Origin: Maribacter stanieri
GTDB taxonomy: Bacteria; Bacteroidota; Bacteroidia; Flavobacteriales; Flavobacteriaceae
Direction: 5' to 3'
DNA length: 64,000 bases
Assembly (NCBI RefSeq): GCF_900112245.1
Contig: NZ_FOYX01000001.1
Span: 124,001 to 188,000 of the forward strand
Shown here one piece after another: positions 9,956 through 18,715 of this stretch; position 1 is the first letter of the stretch, and each line of letters starts with the position of its first letter. The notes beneath the pieces are model-generated. The model was not told the DNA's origin. It did not search any database and was given only the letters and a program-made list of their open reading frames with translations. The position numbers were made by a program, and so were the translations under genes.

Positions 9956-10498
9956 ATGGAAAAGGCACTGCAAACCATGATTGATAATATGCCCGAGAAA
10001 ACCGGCAAGTCTTTAAATGAATGGAAATCTATTCTCAAAACAAAAACATTCGCTAAGCATTCTGAAGCTGTCAATTATCTTAAAAAAGAACATAATGTCA
10101 CCCATGGTTTTGCGAATACCATAGTCACCTTGTCCAAAGAGAAAAACAATTCACCGGCTGATTTGGTCGACCAACAATATAAAGGCAAGGAAAACCTAAT
10201 ACCAATTTACGAAGCACTTTTAAACGTAGTAAAAAGTTTAGGTGGTGATGTTACTATTACTCCTAAAAAAACAACAGTAAGTATTATTCGCAAAAAACAA
10301 TTTGCACTAATAAAACCTGCTACCAAAACCAGAATCGACCTCGGACTAAAAATTAAAGACAAGCCTACCACTGACCGACTAGAATCATCTGGACCGTTTG
10401 GTTCTATGTGTACCCACAGGGTTCAATTGATAGATGCGACCCAAGTTGATGCCGAGCTTAAAACCTGGCTCACTGAAGCATATAAAAAGGCAACATAA
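9956..10498 (+). CDS. DUF4287/DUF5655 domain protein
   Basis: A 180-residue soluble protein. The N-terminal part (about residues 1-65) has the DUF4287 pattern MIDNMPEKTGKSLNEW followed by KEHNVTHGFANTIV. The C-terminal part (about 75-178) matches DUF5655. Proteins of this build are common in Bacteroidota and Actinobacteria, and no biochemical function is established. The gene is monocistronic by spacing (111 bases after osmC-like, 79 bases before the cation transporter). Confidence 0.8.
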   Translation: MEKALQTMIDNMPEKTGKSLNEWKSILKTKTFAKHSEAVNYLKKEHNVTHGFANTIVTLSKEKNNSPADLVDQQYKGKENLIPIYEALLNVVKSLGGDVTITPKKTTVSIIRKKQFALIKPATKTRIDLGLKIKDKPTTDRLESSGPFGSMCTHRVQLIDATQVDAELKTWLTEAYKKAT

Positions 10499-10577
10499 AT
10501 TCGATTACCCTATCCAAAATATTCAATAAATACAGCTTATCACATATATTCACTTTCTGGTGTAGTACCTTTGCTTC

Positions 10578-11468
10578 ATGAGCATTGAACAGACCGCAAT
10601 TAAAACCACTTATTTCAGCATTATAGGGAATATATGCTTGGCTTTAATTAAAGGATTTGCTGGCTTTTTTGGCAATTCTTACGCCCTTATAGCAGATGCT
10701 ATTGAATCTACTACAGATATATTTGCTTCCGTTTTAGTACTCTTAGGTTTTAAATATGCGGAAAGACCTGCAGATGAAAATCACCCATACGGACATGGAA
10801 AAATCGAACCTATTATCACATTTCTAGTTGTTGCTTTTTTGGTGATTTCCGCCACGGTAATCGCTTATGAGAGTATCGAAAATATTCAAATACCACATAA
10901 AGTTCCTAAACCATGGACATTGATTGTTTTAGGAATCATTATTCTATGGAAAGAAATCTCATACCGTGTAGTCATCAAAAAAAGCGAAGAAACCAACAGC
11001 ACCTCTTTAAAAGCAGATGCGTGGCACCATAGAAGTGATGCGATTACCTCGATCATGGCTTTTATAGGAATTTCGATTGCTGTTATATTTGGTGAAGGTT
11101 ATGAAACAGCAGATGATTGGGCCGCACTTATGGCATCGGGCTTTATTCTGTACAATAGCTACTTAATTCTAAGACCTGCTTTAGGAGAAATAATGGATGA
11201 ACAACGGTATGATGACCTCTTAGAAGAAATACGTATTAAATCATTAGAAGTACCGGGTATTACAGGCACCGAAAAATGTTTTATTCGTAAAGCGGGAATG
11301 AAGTTTCATGTTGACTTGCACGCCATGGTAGACGGTAATATCTCGGTTACCAAAGGGCATGATATTGCACACCTATTACAAGACCATCTCAATAAAGAGA
11401 TTCCTAACCTAGAACATGTGTTAATTCATATTGAACCTGATGATGCTACACATCAAGATTATTTTTAG
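10578..11468 (+). CDS. Cation diffusion facilitator family transporter
   Basis: A 296-residue inner-membrane protein of the CDF family that exports divalent metal by proton antiport. It has about six membrane segments, the HPYGHGK motif after segment 2, and a C-terminal cytoplasmic metal-binding domain (about residues 205-290). In segment 2 the metal site corresponds to E43 and D47, where E. coli YiiP has two aspartates. Segment 5 carries HHRSD (HxxxD). The E-for-D change may alter metal choice, which I cannot resolve. The gene stands alone. Confidence 0.92.
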   Translation: MSIEQTAIKTTYFSIIGNICLALIKGFAGFFGNSYALIADAIESTTDIFASVLVLLGFKYAERPADENHPYGHGKIEPIITFLVVAFLVISATVIAYESIENIQIPHKVPKPWTLIVLGIIILWKEISYRVVIKKSEETNSTSLKADAWHHRSDAITSIMAFIGISIAVIFGEGYETADDWAALMASGFILYNSYLILRPALGEIMDEQRYDDLLEEIRIKSLEVPGITGTEKCFIRKAGMKFHVDLHAMVDGNISVTKGHDIAHLLQDHLNKEIPNLEHVLIHIEPDDATHQDYF

Positions 11469-11670
11469 CCTCCATACTACCAAATAGATTAGTCCATTAG
11501 AAAAATTTTGATGCTTTCCATAGAATTTCTAACACAAAGGATATCATTGTTTTTAATTGTTTGTCTCATTTTTTAAATTAAGGCATTGAAGAAACTCCTT
11601 TGGTTCACCCTTATGTATATGTCTTCTAAACCCGTATCACTTTTAAACGATAATAATTAACCAGAAATTT

Positions 11671-12144
11671 ATGGAACATCCTGAAAAAAATGAAAACCAG
11701 AAATATACCACGTTTTTATTAATGTGTATTTGTTCTGGACTTTCCATGTATATAACCATGTATTTCAATACATATGAAATTAGCCATATTTATTTTAGCT
11801 GGACACGTTTATACATGACCCTAATTGGCGTTTCTGGCATGGCCATTATTATGTTCCTATTTATGCGTAAAATGTATACCAATAAAATAAAGAATATGAC
11901 CATTGTAGGTGTAAGTTTATTAATAATAGGACTATCTACATTCTTGGTCAGAAATCAATTACCAATAAACGACATTGCATGGATGAAAGCAATGATTCCA
12001 CATCATTCTATTGCAATACTTACAAGTACCAACGCCAATATCAATGACCCAGAGGTTCAAAAGCTGGCCGATGATATCATAAAAGCTCAAGAGCGCGAAA
12101 TTATGCAAATGAAAGAAATGATCAAGAGGCTAGAGAATCAATAA
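11671..12144 (+). CDS. DUF305 domain-containing membrane protein
   Basis: A 157-residue protein with about three to four membrane segments in the first 100 residues, followed by a short DUF305 region: WMKAMIPHHSIAI, then helices rich in charged residues (KAQEREIMQMKEMIKRL). The HH pair is the signature of DUF305, a ferritin-like helical family often linked with copper resistance loci. This copy is the membrane-anchored short form common in Bacteroidota. It converges on the flavin reductase gene. Function is unproven. Confidence 0.85.
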   Translation: MEHPEKNENQKYTTFLLMCICSGLSMYITMYFNTYEISHIYFSWTRLYMTLIGVSGMAIIMFLFMRKMYTNKIKNMTIVGVSLLIIGLSTFLVRNQLPINDIAWMKAMIPHHSIAILTSTNANINDPEVQKLADDIIKAQEREIMQMKEMIKRLENQ

Positions 12145-12173
12145 ACAAAATGTAAGCTACATTAAATGCCAGT

Positions 12174-13064
12174 TTATAGATGCAACAATGCTAAAGCATC
12201 TTCAGTTTTACCATCTGCTAACCACCGTTGCGCTAATTTGTGTATTTCTAAAACATCTTCAGCTCCATTTAAAATAGATTTTACCTCAGCGTGTTCTGTA
12301 ATCTTGGCGATAGCTTCTTTAGTAGGCAATTCTTCTAAATTCCCTAATCTACCTAAATTATTGCCTGTTAGCACAACGCTATTTCGAACAGCTTCCGGTA
12401 GCATATCTACTCCTATTCCTTGGGTACGTATTGGTTTAGGTATTTCAAATAATGCATCACCATTTGCTCTGCAATACCAATTACCCCCCATGCGGGCAAC
12501 TAAGTCTAATTTTGGAGTATCTAGATTTCCGTCAGCATCCAAAAACGCTTTCTTTACATGTATCTGTACCACTTTAGCTAGCACCAAGTTTCCTGCTCCG
12601 GGTCCGTCACCCAATGCTATTACTTGATCTACCACACACTCAAATGCTACAGGCGCCTCTCCAACTCTTGGCGGTTTTACCTTATCACTTGGCACTTGAG
12701 TCAATCCGGCTTTTACAAATTCGTTTACACCATCGCCATATTCGGTACTTGACAATGACATTTGCTCTACCATATCATAATTCACGATATTGATAACCGT
12801 TTCTTTTACCTCCAACACATTCTCTAATGTATGCTTCGTAGTATTGTCACGACCTCTTCTAGAAGGGGAGAAAATCATGATTGGCGGATTTACACTAAAC
12901 AGGTTAAAATAACTGAACGGACTCAAATTTACATTGCCATCTTTATCAATCGTACTTGCAAAACAAATAGGTCTTGGCGCTACGGCAGATAATAAATACC
13001 CGTGTAATTCTTGTTGAGAAATACTGTTTGGATCTATAGAATTGATTTCCTCGTTCTTTGACAT
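12174..13064 (-). CDS. Flavin reductase family protein of the tyrosine catabolism cluster
   Basis: A 296-residue protein with a flavin reductase-like split beta-barrel domain. The FMN-binding core AVAPRPICFASTID and NLSPFSYFN lies near the N-terminus, and a C-terminal helical extension of about 100 residues follows. It is the last gene of the minus-strand group hmgA-fahA-flavin reductase, 31 bases after fahA. It may reduce flavin for a partner monooxygenase or act as an FMN-dependent enzyme. No partner oxygenase is seen here, so its part in homogentisate catabolism is inferred from position only. Confidence 0.85.
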   Translation of the reverse strand: MSKNEEINSIDPNSISQQELHGYLLSAVAPRPICFASTIDKDGNVNLSPFSYFNLFSVNPPIMIFSPSRRGRDNTTKHTLENVLEVKETVINIVNYDMVEQMSLSSTEYGDGVNEFVKAGLTQVPSDKVKPPRVGEAPVAFECVVDQVIALGDGPGAGNLVLAKVVQIHVKKAFLDADGNLDTPKLDLVARMGGNWYCRANGDALFEIPKPIRTQGIGVDMLPEAVRNSVVLTGNNLGRLGNLEELPTKEAIAKITEHAEVKSILNGAEDVLEIHKLAQRWLADGKTEDALALLHL

Positions 13065-13095
13065 GTGTTATTCTTCTATTTTGTAAAGTATTCTT

Positions 13096-14358
13096 TTATT
13101 TACTTGGCAATATTGTTCCGGTTACTTGGCCAAAACCCACTCTCTTTCCGTCTTTTTCTGCAAAACCTCGCATAGTTACGGTATCATTATCTTCTATAAA
13201 AGTACGTTTGCTACCATCTTTTAATTCAAATGGTTTTTTACCGCCCCAAGAAATTTCTAATAATGATCCGTATGAACTTTCGTCTTTGCCAGATATAGTA
13301 CCCGATGCCATTACATCGCCTACATTCAAATTACATCCGTTTACGGTATGGTGCGCCAACTGCTGCATCATATTCCAATACATGTATTTGAAGTTAGATC
13401 TACTAATGGTTGTTTCGCTACTCGATTCCGAAGACATCCCCACTTCTAACTGTATATCGTAATTATGCTCTCCTTCGTATTTTAAATAAGATAGCACCTC
13501 TGGTTGTTGTTCAGGACCTTGAACTTTGAATGGTTCTAAGGCTTCTAAAGTAACAATCCATGGAGACATAGATGATGCAAAGCTTTTCCCTAAAAACGGA
13601 CCTAAAGGCACATATTCCCACTTCTGAATATCTCTAGCAGACCAGTCATTGAACAGTACTAATCCGAAAATATGTTCAGCAGCTTGTTTTGTAGAAACTC
13701 GTTCGCCTAGTTCGGTACTTTTACCTACTACAAAACCCATTTCCAATTCAAAATCTAAATTGCCTGAAGTTTTGAAAACCGGCACTTCCATATCATTGGT
13801 TTTCACTTGCCCCATCGGTCTGTGAATATCAGTACCGCTCACTACAATTGATGATGCACGACCATGATACCCTACCGGAATATGCCTCCAATTTGACAAC
13901 AAAGCGTTTTCTGGATCACGAAACATTTTACCCACATTGGTAGCATGCTCTATACTTGAATAGAAATCGGTATAATCACCCACATGAACTGGCAAATGCA
14001 TTTTTGCATCTTTTTGACTAACAAAAACTTCTGAATGATTTTTTAATGGTGAGTTTTCAATGGTCAATAATCGTTGCACATCTAAACGGACTTTATTTGT
14101 GATTTTCTTTCCTAGGGAAATAAATTCATTTAAAGTTTTTTGTTTAAAATATGATGCATCAACAGAGATTAAACCCAACTCTGAAATTGCCTCTAAATCA
14201 ACAATCAGCTCCCCAATAGCTATGCCTGCTTTTGGGGCATCACCATTAACAGAGAATATTCCAAAAGGAAGATTATAAATTGAAAAATCTGAATTATGGG
14301 GTACAGTGACCCATGTTTTTAGTGTTGTCAAGTGCTTACTTATTTCTGTTACAACCAA
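13096..14358 (-). CDS. fahA: Fumarylacetoacetase
   Basis: About 420 residues, matching fumarylacetoacetate hydrolase, which splits fumarylacetoacetate into fumarate and acetoacetate, the last step of tyrosine breakdown. Signatures are SDFSIYNLPFG near the start, DFYSSIEHATNVG, the metal-binding ELEMGFVVG and NDWSARDIQKWE. There is no ATG. The frame can start at a TTG at 14358, overlapping the end of hmgA by 10 bases, or at a second TTG at 14331 just after the hmgA stop. The second gives MTTLKTW, closer to the usual N-terminus of the family. Coupled translation with hmgA is likely either way. Confidence 0.93.
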   Translation of the reverse strand: MVVTEISKHLTTLKTWVTVPHNSDFSIYNLPFGIFSVNGDAPKAGIAIGELIVDLEAISELGLISVDASYFKQKTLNEFISLGKKITNKVRLDVQRLLTIENSPLKNHSEVFVSQKDAKMHLPVHVGDYTDFYSSIEHATNVGKMFRDPENALLSNWRHIPVGYHGRASSIVVSGTDIHRPMGQVKTNDMEVPVFKTSGNLDFELEMGFVVGKSTELGERVSTKQAAEHIFGLVLFNDWSARDIQKWEYVPLGPFLGKSFASSMSPWIVTLEALEPFKVQGPEQQPEVLSYLKYEGEHNYDIQLEVGMSSESSSETTISRSNFKYMYWNMMQQLAHHTVNGCNLNVGDVMASGTISGKDESSYGSLLEISWGGKKPFELKDGSKRTFIEDNDTVTMRGFAEKDGKRVGFGQVTGTILPSK

Positions 14359-15503
14359 GATTGATAATAATCTCCATCATCTAATTTCATTGCATTTTCC
14401 GTAACCATTAAAGGTTTAAAAGTATCTATCATTACAGCTAGTTCTTCAGACCCTTTTTGCCCTATACTACGCTCAGCCGCACCTGGGTGTGGACCATGAG
14501 GTATACCTGCCGGATGCAAAGAAATATTACCTGGCTGCACTCCATTCCTACTCATAAAATCTCCATCAACATAATACAGCATTTCATCAGAATCTATGTT
14601 CGAATGATTATAAGGTGCCGGTATCGACAGTGGATGATAGTCATACAACCTTGGGACAAAAGAGCAAATCACAAAAGCATTTGTCTCAAATGTTTGATGT
14701 ACTGGTGGCGGTTGGTGAATTTTACCGGTAATAGGTTCAAAGTTGTGAATGGAAAATCCGTACGGAAAATTATAACCATCCCAACCTACTACATCAAAAG
14801 GATGCCCAATGTAGACCATTTCATGCATGACACCTTGCTTCTTCACTTTTATCAAGTGCTCATCGGTATCGGTAAACGTTTCTAAATCTTGCGGCAGTTT
14901 ATAATCGCGCTCACAAAACGGAGAATGCTCTAATAACTGTCCGAACCAATTGCGGTATCTTTTAGGAGTGTAAATAGGAGAAAACGATTCTGCGTATAGA
15001 ATGCGATTGTCTTCAGTATCAAAATCTATCTGATAAATAGTACCTCTGGGAATTATTAAATAATCGCCATACTCAAACGGAATCTGACCAAAAATAGTTC
15101 TTAGTATACCTGTACCTTTATGAATGAACAACATTTCATCGGCATCGGTATTCTTATAGAAATACTCGCGTAACGATTTTCTAGGGGCAGCTACGCCAAT
15201 AATAATATCGCTATTCACCAAAAGTGGTTCTCTAGCTTCTAAAAAATCATCTTTTGCCGGAGCATTAAAACTCACTAATTTCAACGAACGTATATTCTTC
15301 TCCAAAGCAATTTTAGGAGAAACATCTGTACTCTTTAATATCTCCTTGACCATTGTTGGTCTATTATGGTGATATAATAAAGAGGACATACCATCAAAGC
15401 CAATAGTACCGAACAATTGTTCTGAATACAACTCTCCATCTGGTTTTCTAAACTGCGTATGTCGCTTAGGCGGCAACGCTCCTTGTTTATGATATATAGG
15501 CAT
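14349..15503 (-). CDS. hmgA: Homogentisate 1,2-dioxygenase
   Basis: A 384-residue cupin-type iron dioxygenase that opens the ring of homogentisate to give maleylacetoacetate. Ligand region motifs are NHSNIDSDEMLYY (His and Glu) and PHGPHPG (second His). It is immediately upstream of fahA and downstream of hppD, in pathway order. No maleylacetoacetate isomerase gene is visible in the cluster, so that step must be encoded elsewhere or be replaced. The 162-base gap upstream holds a palindrome (15582-15606). Confidence 0.94.
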   Translation of the reverse strand: MPIYHKQGALPPKRHTQFRKPDGELYSEQLFGTIGFDGMSSLLYHHNRPTMVKEILKSTDVSPKIALEKNIRSLKLVSFNAPAKDDFLEAREPLLVNSDIIIGVAAPRKSLREYFYKNTDADEMLFIHKGTGILRTIFGQIPFEYGDYLIIPRGTIYQIDFDTEDNRILYAESFSPIYTPKRYRNWFGQLLEHSPFCERDYKLPQDLETFTDTDEHLIKVKKQGVMHEMVYIGHPFDVVGWDGYNFPYGFSIHNFEPITGKIHQPPPVHQTFETNAFVICSFVPRLYDYHPLSIPAPYNHSNIDSDEMLYYVDGDFMSRNGVQPGNISLHPAGIPHGPHPGAAERSIGQKGSEELAVMIDTFKPLMVTENAMKLDDGDYYQSWL

Positions 15504-15581
15504 ATGAGTTCGTTTTAGTTGATGATCGAGATTATATACTTCGAGGTTTGCATCGAAATATCAAAAATACTTGGTAATAAG

Positions 15582-15606
15582 TACCTCGAGAACTAGCCTC
15601 GAGGTA
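15582..15606. repeat. Intergenic palindrome upstream of hmgA
   Basis: Perfect inverted repeat TACCTCGAG at 15582-15590 and CTCGAGGTA at 15598-15606 with a 7-base loop, lying between hppD and hmgA (both minus strand). There is no strong T-run on either side, so it is not a convincing terminator. A related shorter element (TTCGA with TCGAA) lies just below it at about 15539-15556. It may be an attenuator, an mRNA processing site or a dispersed flavobacterial intergenic palindrome. Confidence 0.55.
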
Positions 15607-15665
15607 TTTATGATTACTTACTTTAAAAATAATCTATTTTAAGATTCTCAAGAAATCTGTTGAAC

Positions 15666-16796
15666 TTATAAAGTTCCTCTTAATTCTTGCTCACGTTCAA
15701 TAGCTTCAAATAATGCCTTGAAATTTCCTTTTCCAAAAGAAGTAGCTCCCTTTCTCTGAATAATTTCAAAAAACATAGTTGGTCTTGCTTGTACCGTTTT
15801 TGTAAAAATTTGCAATAAATATCCTTCATCATCACGATCAACCAAAATACCTAGCTTTCTTAATGATTCAATATCCTCATCAATTTCACCTACCCTTTCG
15901 GTCAATACATCATAATACGTAGTTGGTATGTTTAAGAACTCAACTCCTCTACTTTTAAGATCTGAAACCGTCTTTACAATATCGTCTGTTGCAACGGCAA
16001 TATGCTGTACCCCTTCACCTTCGTAAAATTCTAAATACTCATCTACTTGAGATTTTTTCATACCTGGTGCCGGCTCGTTAATTGGGAACTTAATACGACC
16101 GTTACCGTTACTCATTACCTTACTCATTAATGCCGTAAAATCTGTAGAGATATCCTTATCGTCAAAAGACATAATTTGCTTAAAGCCCATAACATTGGCA
16201 TAGAAATCTACCCAATAGTTCATTTTACCCTCGTGTACATTACCTACCATATGATCCACAAATTTCAAACCTGTAGATGTTGGTTGGTAATCACATTCCC
16301 ATTTTTGGTATCCTGGTAAAAATGTACCATTATAATCTTTACGCTCAACAAAAATATGAACTACCTCACCGTAAGAGTAGATACCAGAAGTAACCACCTT
16401 ACCATGTTCATCTTTCTCCGTCTTAGGCTCCATATAACTTTTGGCTCCTCTTTTCATAGCCTCTTCATAAGCATATGTAGCATCATCTACCCAAAGTGCA
16501 GTAACTTTTACTCCGTCACCATGTTTATCAATATGTCTACCTACATCAGTACCACTTTTAAGCGGAGATGTCAATACCAATCTTATCTTATCTTGCTCTA
16601 TCACATAAGATTCAAATTCTCTACTACCAGTCTCTAAACCTTTATACGCTAAAGATTTAAACCCGAAAGCTGTCTTATAATAATGTGCTGCTTGTTTAGA
16701 GTTACTTACGTACAATTCTAAATAATCTGTACCATTGATAGGCATAAAATCTTGTGCCTCTTTGTGTTTGTTCTCTGCTTTTGTTGCTGTTGACAT
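15666..16796 (-). CDS. hppD: 4-hydroxyphenylpyruvate dioxygenase
   Basis: A 376-residue enzyme with two vicinal-oxygen-chelate domains. It converts 4-hydroxyphenylpyruvate to homogentisate using Fe(II) and O2. The iron ligands are visible as His in FVDHMVGN, His in GVQHIAVATDD and Glu in FFEIIQRKG. The C-terminal motif SFGKGNFKALFEAIEREQ is typical. It lies 62 bases downstream of the aminotransferase gene, and that gap holds an operator-like GTTG-N6-CAAC palindrome. Confidence 0.95.
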   Translation of the reverse strand: MSTATKAENKHKEAQDFMPINGTDYLELYVSNSKQAAHYYKTAFGFKSLAYKGLETGSREFESYVIEQDKIRLVLTSPLKSGTDVGRHIDKHGDGVKVTALWVDDATYAYEEAMKRGAKSYMEPKTEKDEHGKVVTSGIYSYGEVVHIFVERKDYNGTFLPGYQKWECDYQPTSTGLKFVDHMVGNVHEGKMNYWVDFYANVMGFKQIMSFDDKDISTDFTALMSKVMSNGNGRIKFPINEPAPGMKKSQVDEYLEFYEGEGVQHIAVATDDIVKTVSDLKSRGVEFLNIPTTYYDVLTERVGEIDEDIESLRKLGILVDRDDEGYLLQIFTKTVQARPTMFFEIIQRKGATSFGKGNFKALFEAIEREQELRGTL

Positions 16797-16827
16797 AGTG
16801 TTGAGTTTTATTTTTGTTTTATTAATT

Positions 16828-16841
16828 GTTGCTTCTGCAAC
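16828..16841. promoter_or_regulatory. Operator-like palindrome GTTG-N6-CAAC upstream of hppD
   Basis: GTTG at 16828-16831 and CAAC at 16838-16841 flank six bases. The inner C/G pair also matches, giving TGTTGC and GCAACA arms. The site lies 32 bases upstream of the hppD ATG. The same spacing and half-sites occur in the palindrome between the aminotransferase and marR genes, suggesting one regulator binds both. Confidence 0.5.
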
Positions 16842-16858
16842 ATATATTGTAAAAAAAA

Positions 16859-17965
16859 TTATACTGTTGTCGTTTGGGTTTTCATTAAAACTTCTAAAGC
16901 AGCTAACAATGCTTTATTAGCTTCTCTGATTCCAAATGAGATACGTACTTTACCTGGAGCTCCAAAATTACCTACAGGGCGTACCATAATACCACGCTGC
17001 TCTAAGAATGAGGTAAATTCCATATCATTGATTGGCGGATCTATTAGTACGAAATTACCTTGTGCAGGCCAGTATTTAATATTCAAAGCATCAAGTCCGT
17101 TCAAAACAAAGGTTCTTTCTTCTTTTACCAATGCAACGGTCTTGTTTACAAAATCTACATCTTCCAATGCTGCAATTGCCCCTTCCAATGCCAATGAAGA
17201 CAACAAAAATGGCTTACAGATTCTTCTCATATAATTACTGATCTCTAATGGAGCATAGCAATACCCTACGCGTAAACCTGCCAAACCATAGGTCTTTGAA
17301 AAACTATTTATAGCAATTACATTTTTGCCTTCTACCACAAACGGCAAACCTGATGTGTAATCTTCTGCATCAGCAAAATGTCTATACACTTCATCTAACA
17401 CTAAAATTACATGCTCTGGTAACTTTTCAATGAAGCTTCGCAACTCTGCCATAGGAATGTAATTTCCTGAAGGATTATTTGGAGAAGCAAGAAATACCAA
17501 TTTCGTTTTATCGGTAATTGCGGCTAGAATACCATCTAAATTATAATCATAATTTTCGGTCATTGGCACATTAATTGCCTTTGCCCCCATCCAACGCGTA
17601 AAAGCTGTATAAGGAAGAAAACATGGCTGACTCACAATTACCTCATCGTTTTCGTTCAAAAATGCCTTCGAAATCATATCAATAATTTCTGAACCACTAT
17701 TTGCCGTAATGAAATTATCTGCAGTCAACACTCCGTCAAAATCCTTTACTAATGCTTCTCGCAATCTGATATCTGTGTTATCCGGATAAAAACTTAAATC
17801 ATCTAGTGCTTTTGCTAATGCTTTTTTCACTTTTGGAGAATACCCTAGCGGATTCTCATTAGACGAAAGCTTGTGTACCGTAACGCCATCGGGCATTACA
17901 ATTTTCTTACCACCACCTTTGTAAGTGCTATCTTCTAATATATATTTCTTGAAACTTAGTTGCAT
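16859..17965 (-). CDS. PLP-dependent aminotransferase (histidinol-phosphate/aromatic aminotransferase family)
   Basis: A 368-residue fold-type I aminotransferase of the HisC-like class. It has SSNENPLGYSP near the N-terminus, FLASPNNPSGN, the PLP lysine in NSFSKTYGLAGLRVGY, and the C-terminal arginine region VRISFGIREANK. It lies directly upstream of hppD on the same strand and away from any histidine operon. It therefore very likely transaminates tyrosine (and perhaps phenylalanine) to the 2-oxo acid that feeds HPPD. Automatic annotation may call it hisC. The substrate assignment is an inference from context. Confidence 0.88.
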   Translation of the reverse strand: MQLSFKKYILEDSTYKGGGKKIVMPDGVTVHKLSSNENPLGYSPKVKKALAKALDDLSFYPDNTDIRLREALVKDFDGVLTADNFITANSGSEIIDMISKAFLNENDEVIVSQPCFLPYTAFTRWMGAKAINVPMTENYDYNLDGILAAITDKTKLVFLASPNNPSGNYIPMAELRSFIEKLPEHVILVLDEVYRHFADAEDYTSGLPFVVEGKNVIAINSFSKTYGLAGLRVGYCYAPLEISNYMRRICKPFLLSSLALEGAIAALEDVDFVNKTVALVKEERTFVLNGLDALNIKYWPAQGNFVLIDPPINDMEFTSFLEQRGIMVRPVGNFGAPGKVRISFGIREANKALLAALEVLMKTQTTTV

Positions 17966-18014
17966 ATATTTCTACTTTAGACCATTTTACCCTATGTAAA
18001 AATACAATTATTTT

Positions 18015-18044
18015 TTAATATTGTTGCATTAACAACAATATTAA
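18015..18044. promoter_or_regulatory. 12-bp-arm palindrome, probable MarR operator
   Basis: Perfect inverted repeat TTAATATTGTTG (18015-18026) and CAACAATATTAA (18033-18044) with a 6-base spacer, centred in the 119-base divergent region between the aminotransferase and marR genes. It overlaps the expected -33 region of the marR promoter, whose -7 element TACTTTTG is at 18058-18065. This is the classic position for autoregulation by a divergent MarR protein. Confidence 0.7.
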
Positions 18045-18057
18045 CGATAAACTCCTT

Positions 18058-18065
18058 TACTTTTG
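18058..18065 (+). promoter_or_regulatory. Putative Bacteroidota -7 promoter element for marR
   Basis: TACTTTTG fits the TAnnTTTG -7 consensus of Bacteroidota primary sigma factors. It lies 19 bases upstream of the marR ATG. The palindrome at 18015-18044 covers the place where the -33 element would sit. Confidence 0.45.
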
Positions 18066-18084
18066 GAAGAATAACATATGATGT

Positions 18085-18531
18085 ATGGACAGGACCGAAG
18101 GATTTGGAGTATATATAGACCGTACTCTTAAAAAAGTACAGAGCACCTTTTTACAAGTGTTTGCCGAAAACAATATTGATTTAACTATTGAACAATGGGT
18201 CATATTACAACGTGTACATTTAGAAGGCAAAGATGCTTCACAGGCAGATATTGCCAAATCTAATTTTAGAAATAGGGCAACAACATCTAGGGTTATTAGC
18301 GGACTTTGCAAAAAAGGACTGTTAAGAAAGTCTAGATTTAGGGATGATCAAAAAAGATATAAGTTGGTAATCACCGAAGAGGGATCTGCACTCATCAAGC
18401 AGGTGATGCCATTTATTAAAGACTTAAGAAGAGTTAGTACGCTGGGAATCACCGAAGAAGAATTTGAAATATTCTACAAAGTACTTGATCAGCTATGGGA
18501 AAATTTCGATCAATACGAGGGGCGTTCATAG
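18085..18531 (+). CDS. MarR family transcriptional regulator
   Basis: A 148-residue winged-helix protein of the MarR type: dimer helix at the N-terminus, recognition region KSNFRNRATTSRVISGLCKKGLLRK (shown here only as start and end of the motif, about residues 54-78), and wing with RDDQKRYKLVITEEG. It is divergent from the tyrosine catabolism genes with a strong palindrome between them. MarR regulators usually repress until an aromatic ligand binds. A pathway intermediate such as homogentisate or 4-hydroxyphenylpyruvate is a plausible ligand. Confidence 0.9.
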   Translation: MDRTEGFGVYIDRTLKKVQSTFLQVFAENNIDLTIEQWVILQRVHLEGKDASQADIAKSNFRNRATTSRVISGLCKKGLLRKSRFRDDQKRYKLVITEEGSALIKQVMPFIKDLRRVSTLGITEEEFEIFYKVLDQLWENFDQYEGRS

Positions 18532-18602
18532 CCGTAAATTGGCATATTAAAGAAATAATTAAATTTTTGTTGATTTTGGTTTTACCAGTCTATAAAAATC
18601 AC

Positions 18603-18610
18603 TAAGTTTG
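18603..18610 (+). promoter_or_regulatory. Putative -7 element of the tRNA-Arg promoter
   Basis: TAAGTTTG matches the Bacteroidota TAnnTTTG consensus and lies 25 bases before the mature tRNA end. A TTTG at 18575-18578 could be the -33 element, though the spacing is slightly long. Confidence 0.5.
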
Positions 18611-18635
18611 CACCCACATTTGAAAAAATGGTGTC

Positions 18636-18709
18636 GGTCGCATAGCTCAGCTGGATAGAGCATCTGCCTTCTAAGCAGACGGTCGGAGGTTCGAATCCTC
18701 CTGCGATCA
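18636..18709 (+). tRNA. tRNA-Arg (anticodon TCT)
   Basis: The cloverleaf reads well. The acceptor arms GGTCGCA and TGCGATC pair with one G-U, followed by discriminator A. The D arm is AGCTCAGCTGGATAGAGC. The anticodon stem is TCTGC/GCAGA with loop CTTCTAA, giving anticodon TCT (codon AGA). The T arm is GGAGG-TTCGAAT-CCTCC. CCA is not encoded, as is usual in Bacteroidota. A terminator follows 6 bases later. Confidence 0.96.
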
Positions 18710-18715
18710 CTCTGA

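Noticed and set aside
12166-12627. Plus-strand frame opposite the flavin reductase
   Set aside because: It is antisense to a conserved enzyme domain and begins in the short convergent gap after DUF305. There is no independent support.
15582-15606. Rho-independent terminator of hppD
   Set aside because: The palindrome lacks a T-run on the minus strand after the stem.
16859-17965. Histidine biosynthesis hisC
   Set aside because: The family fits, but no other his genes are present and the gene is first in the tyrosine catabolism cluster, so an aromatic aminotransferase role is more likely.
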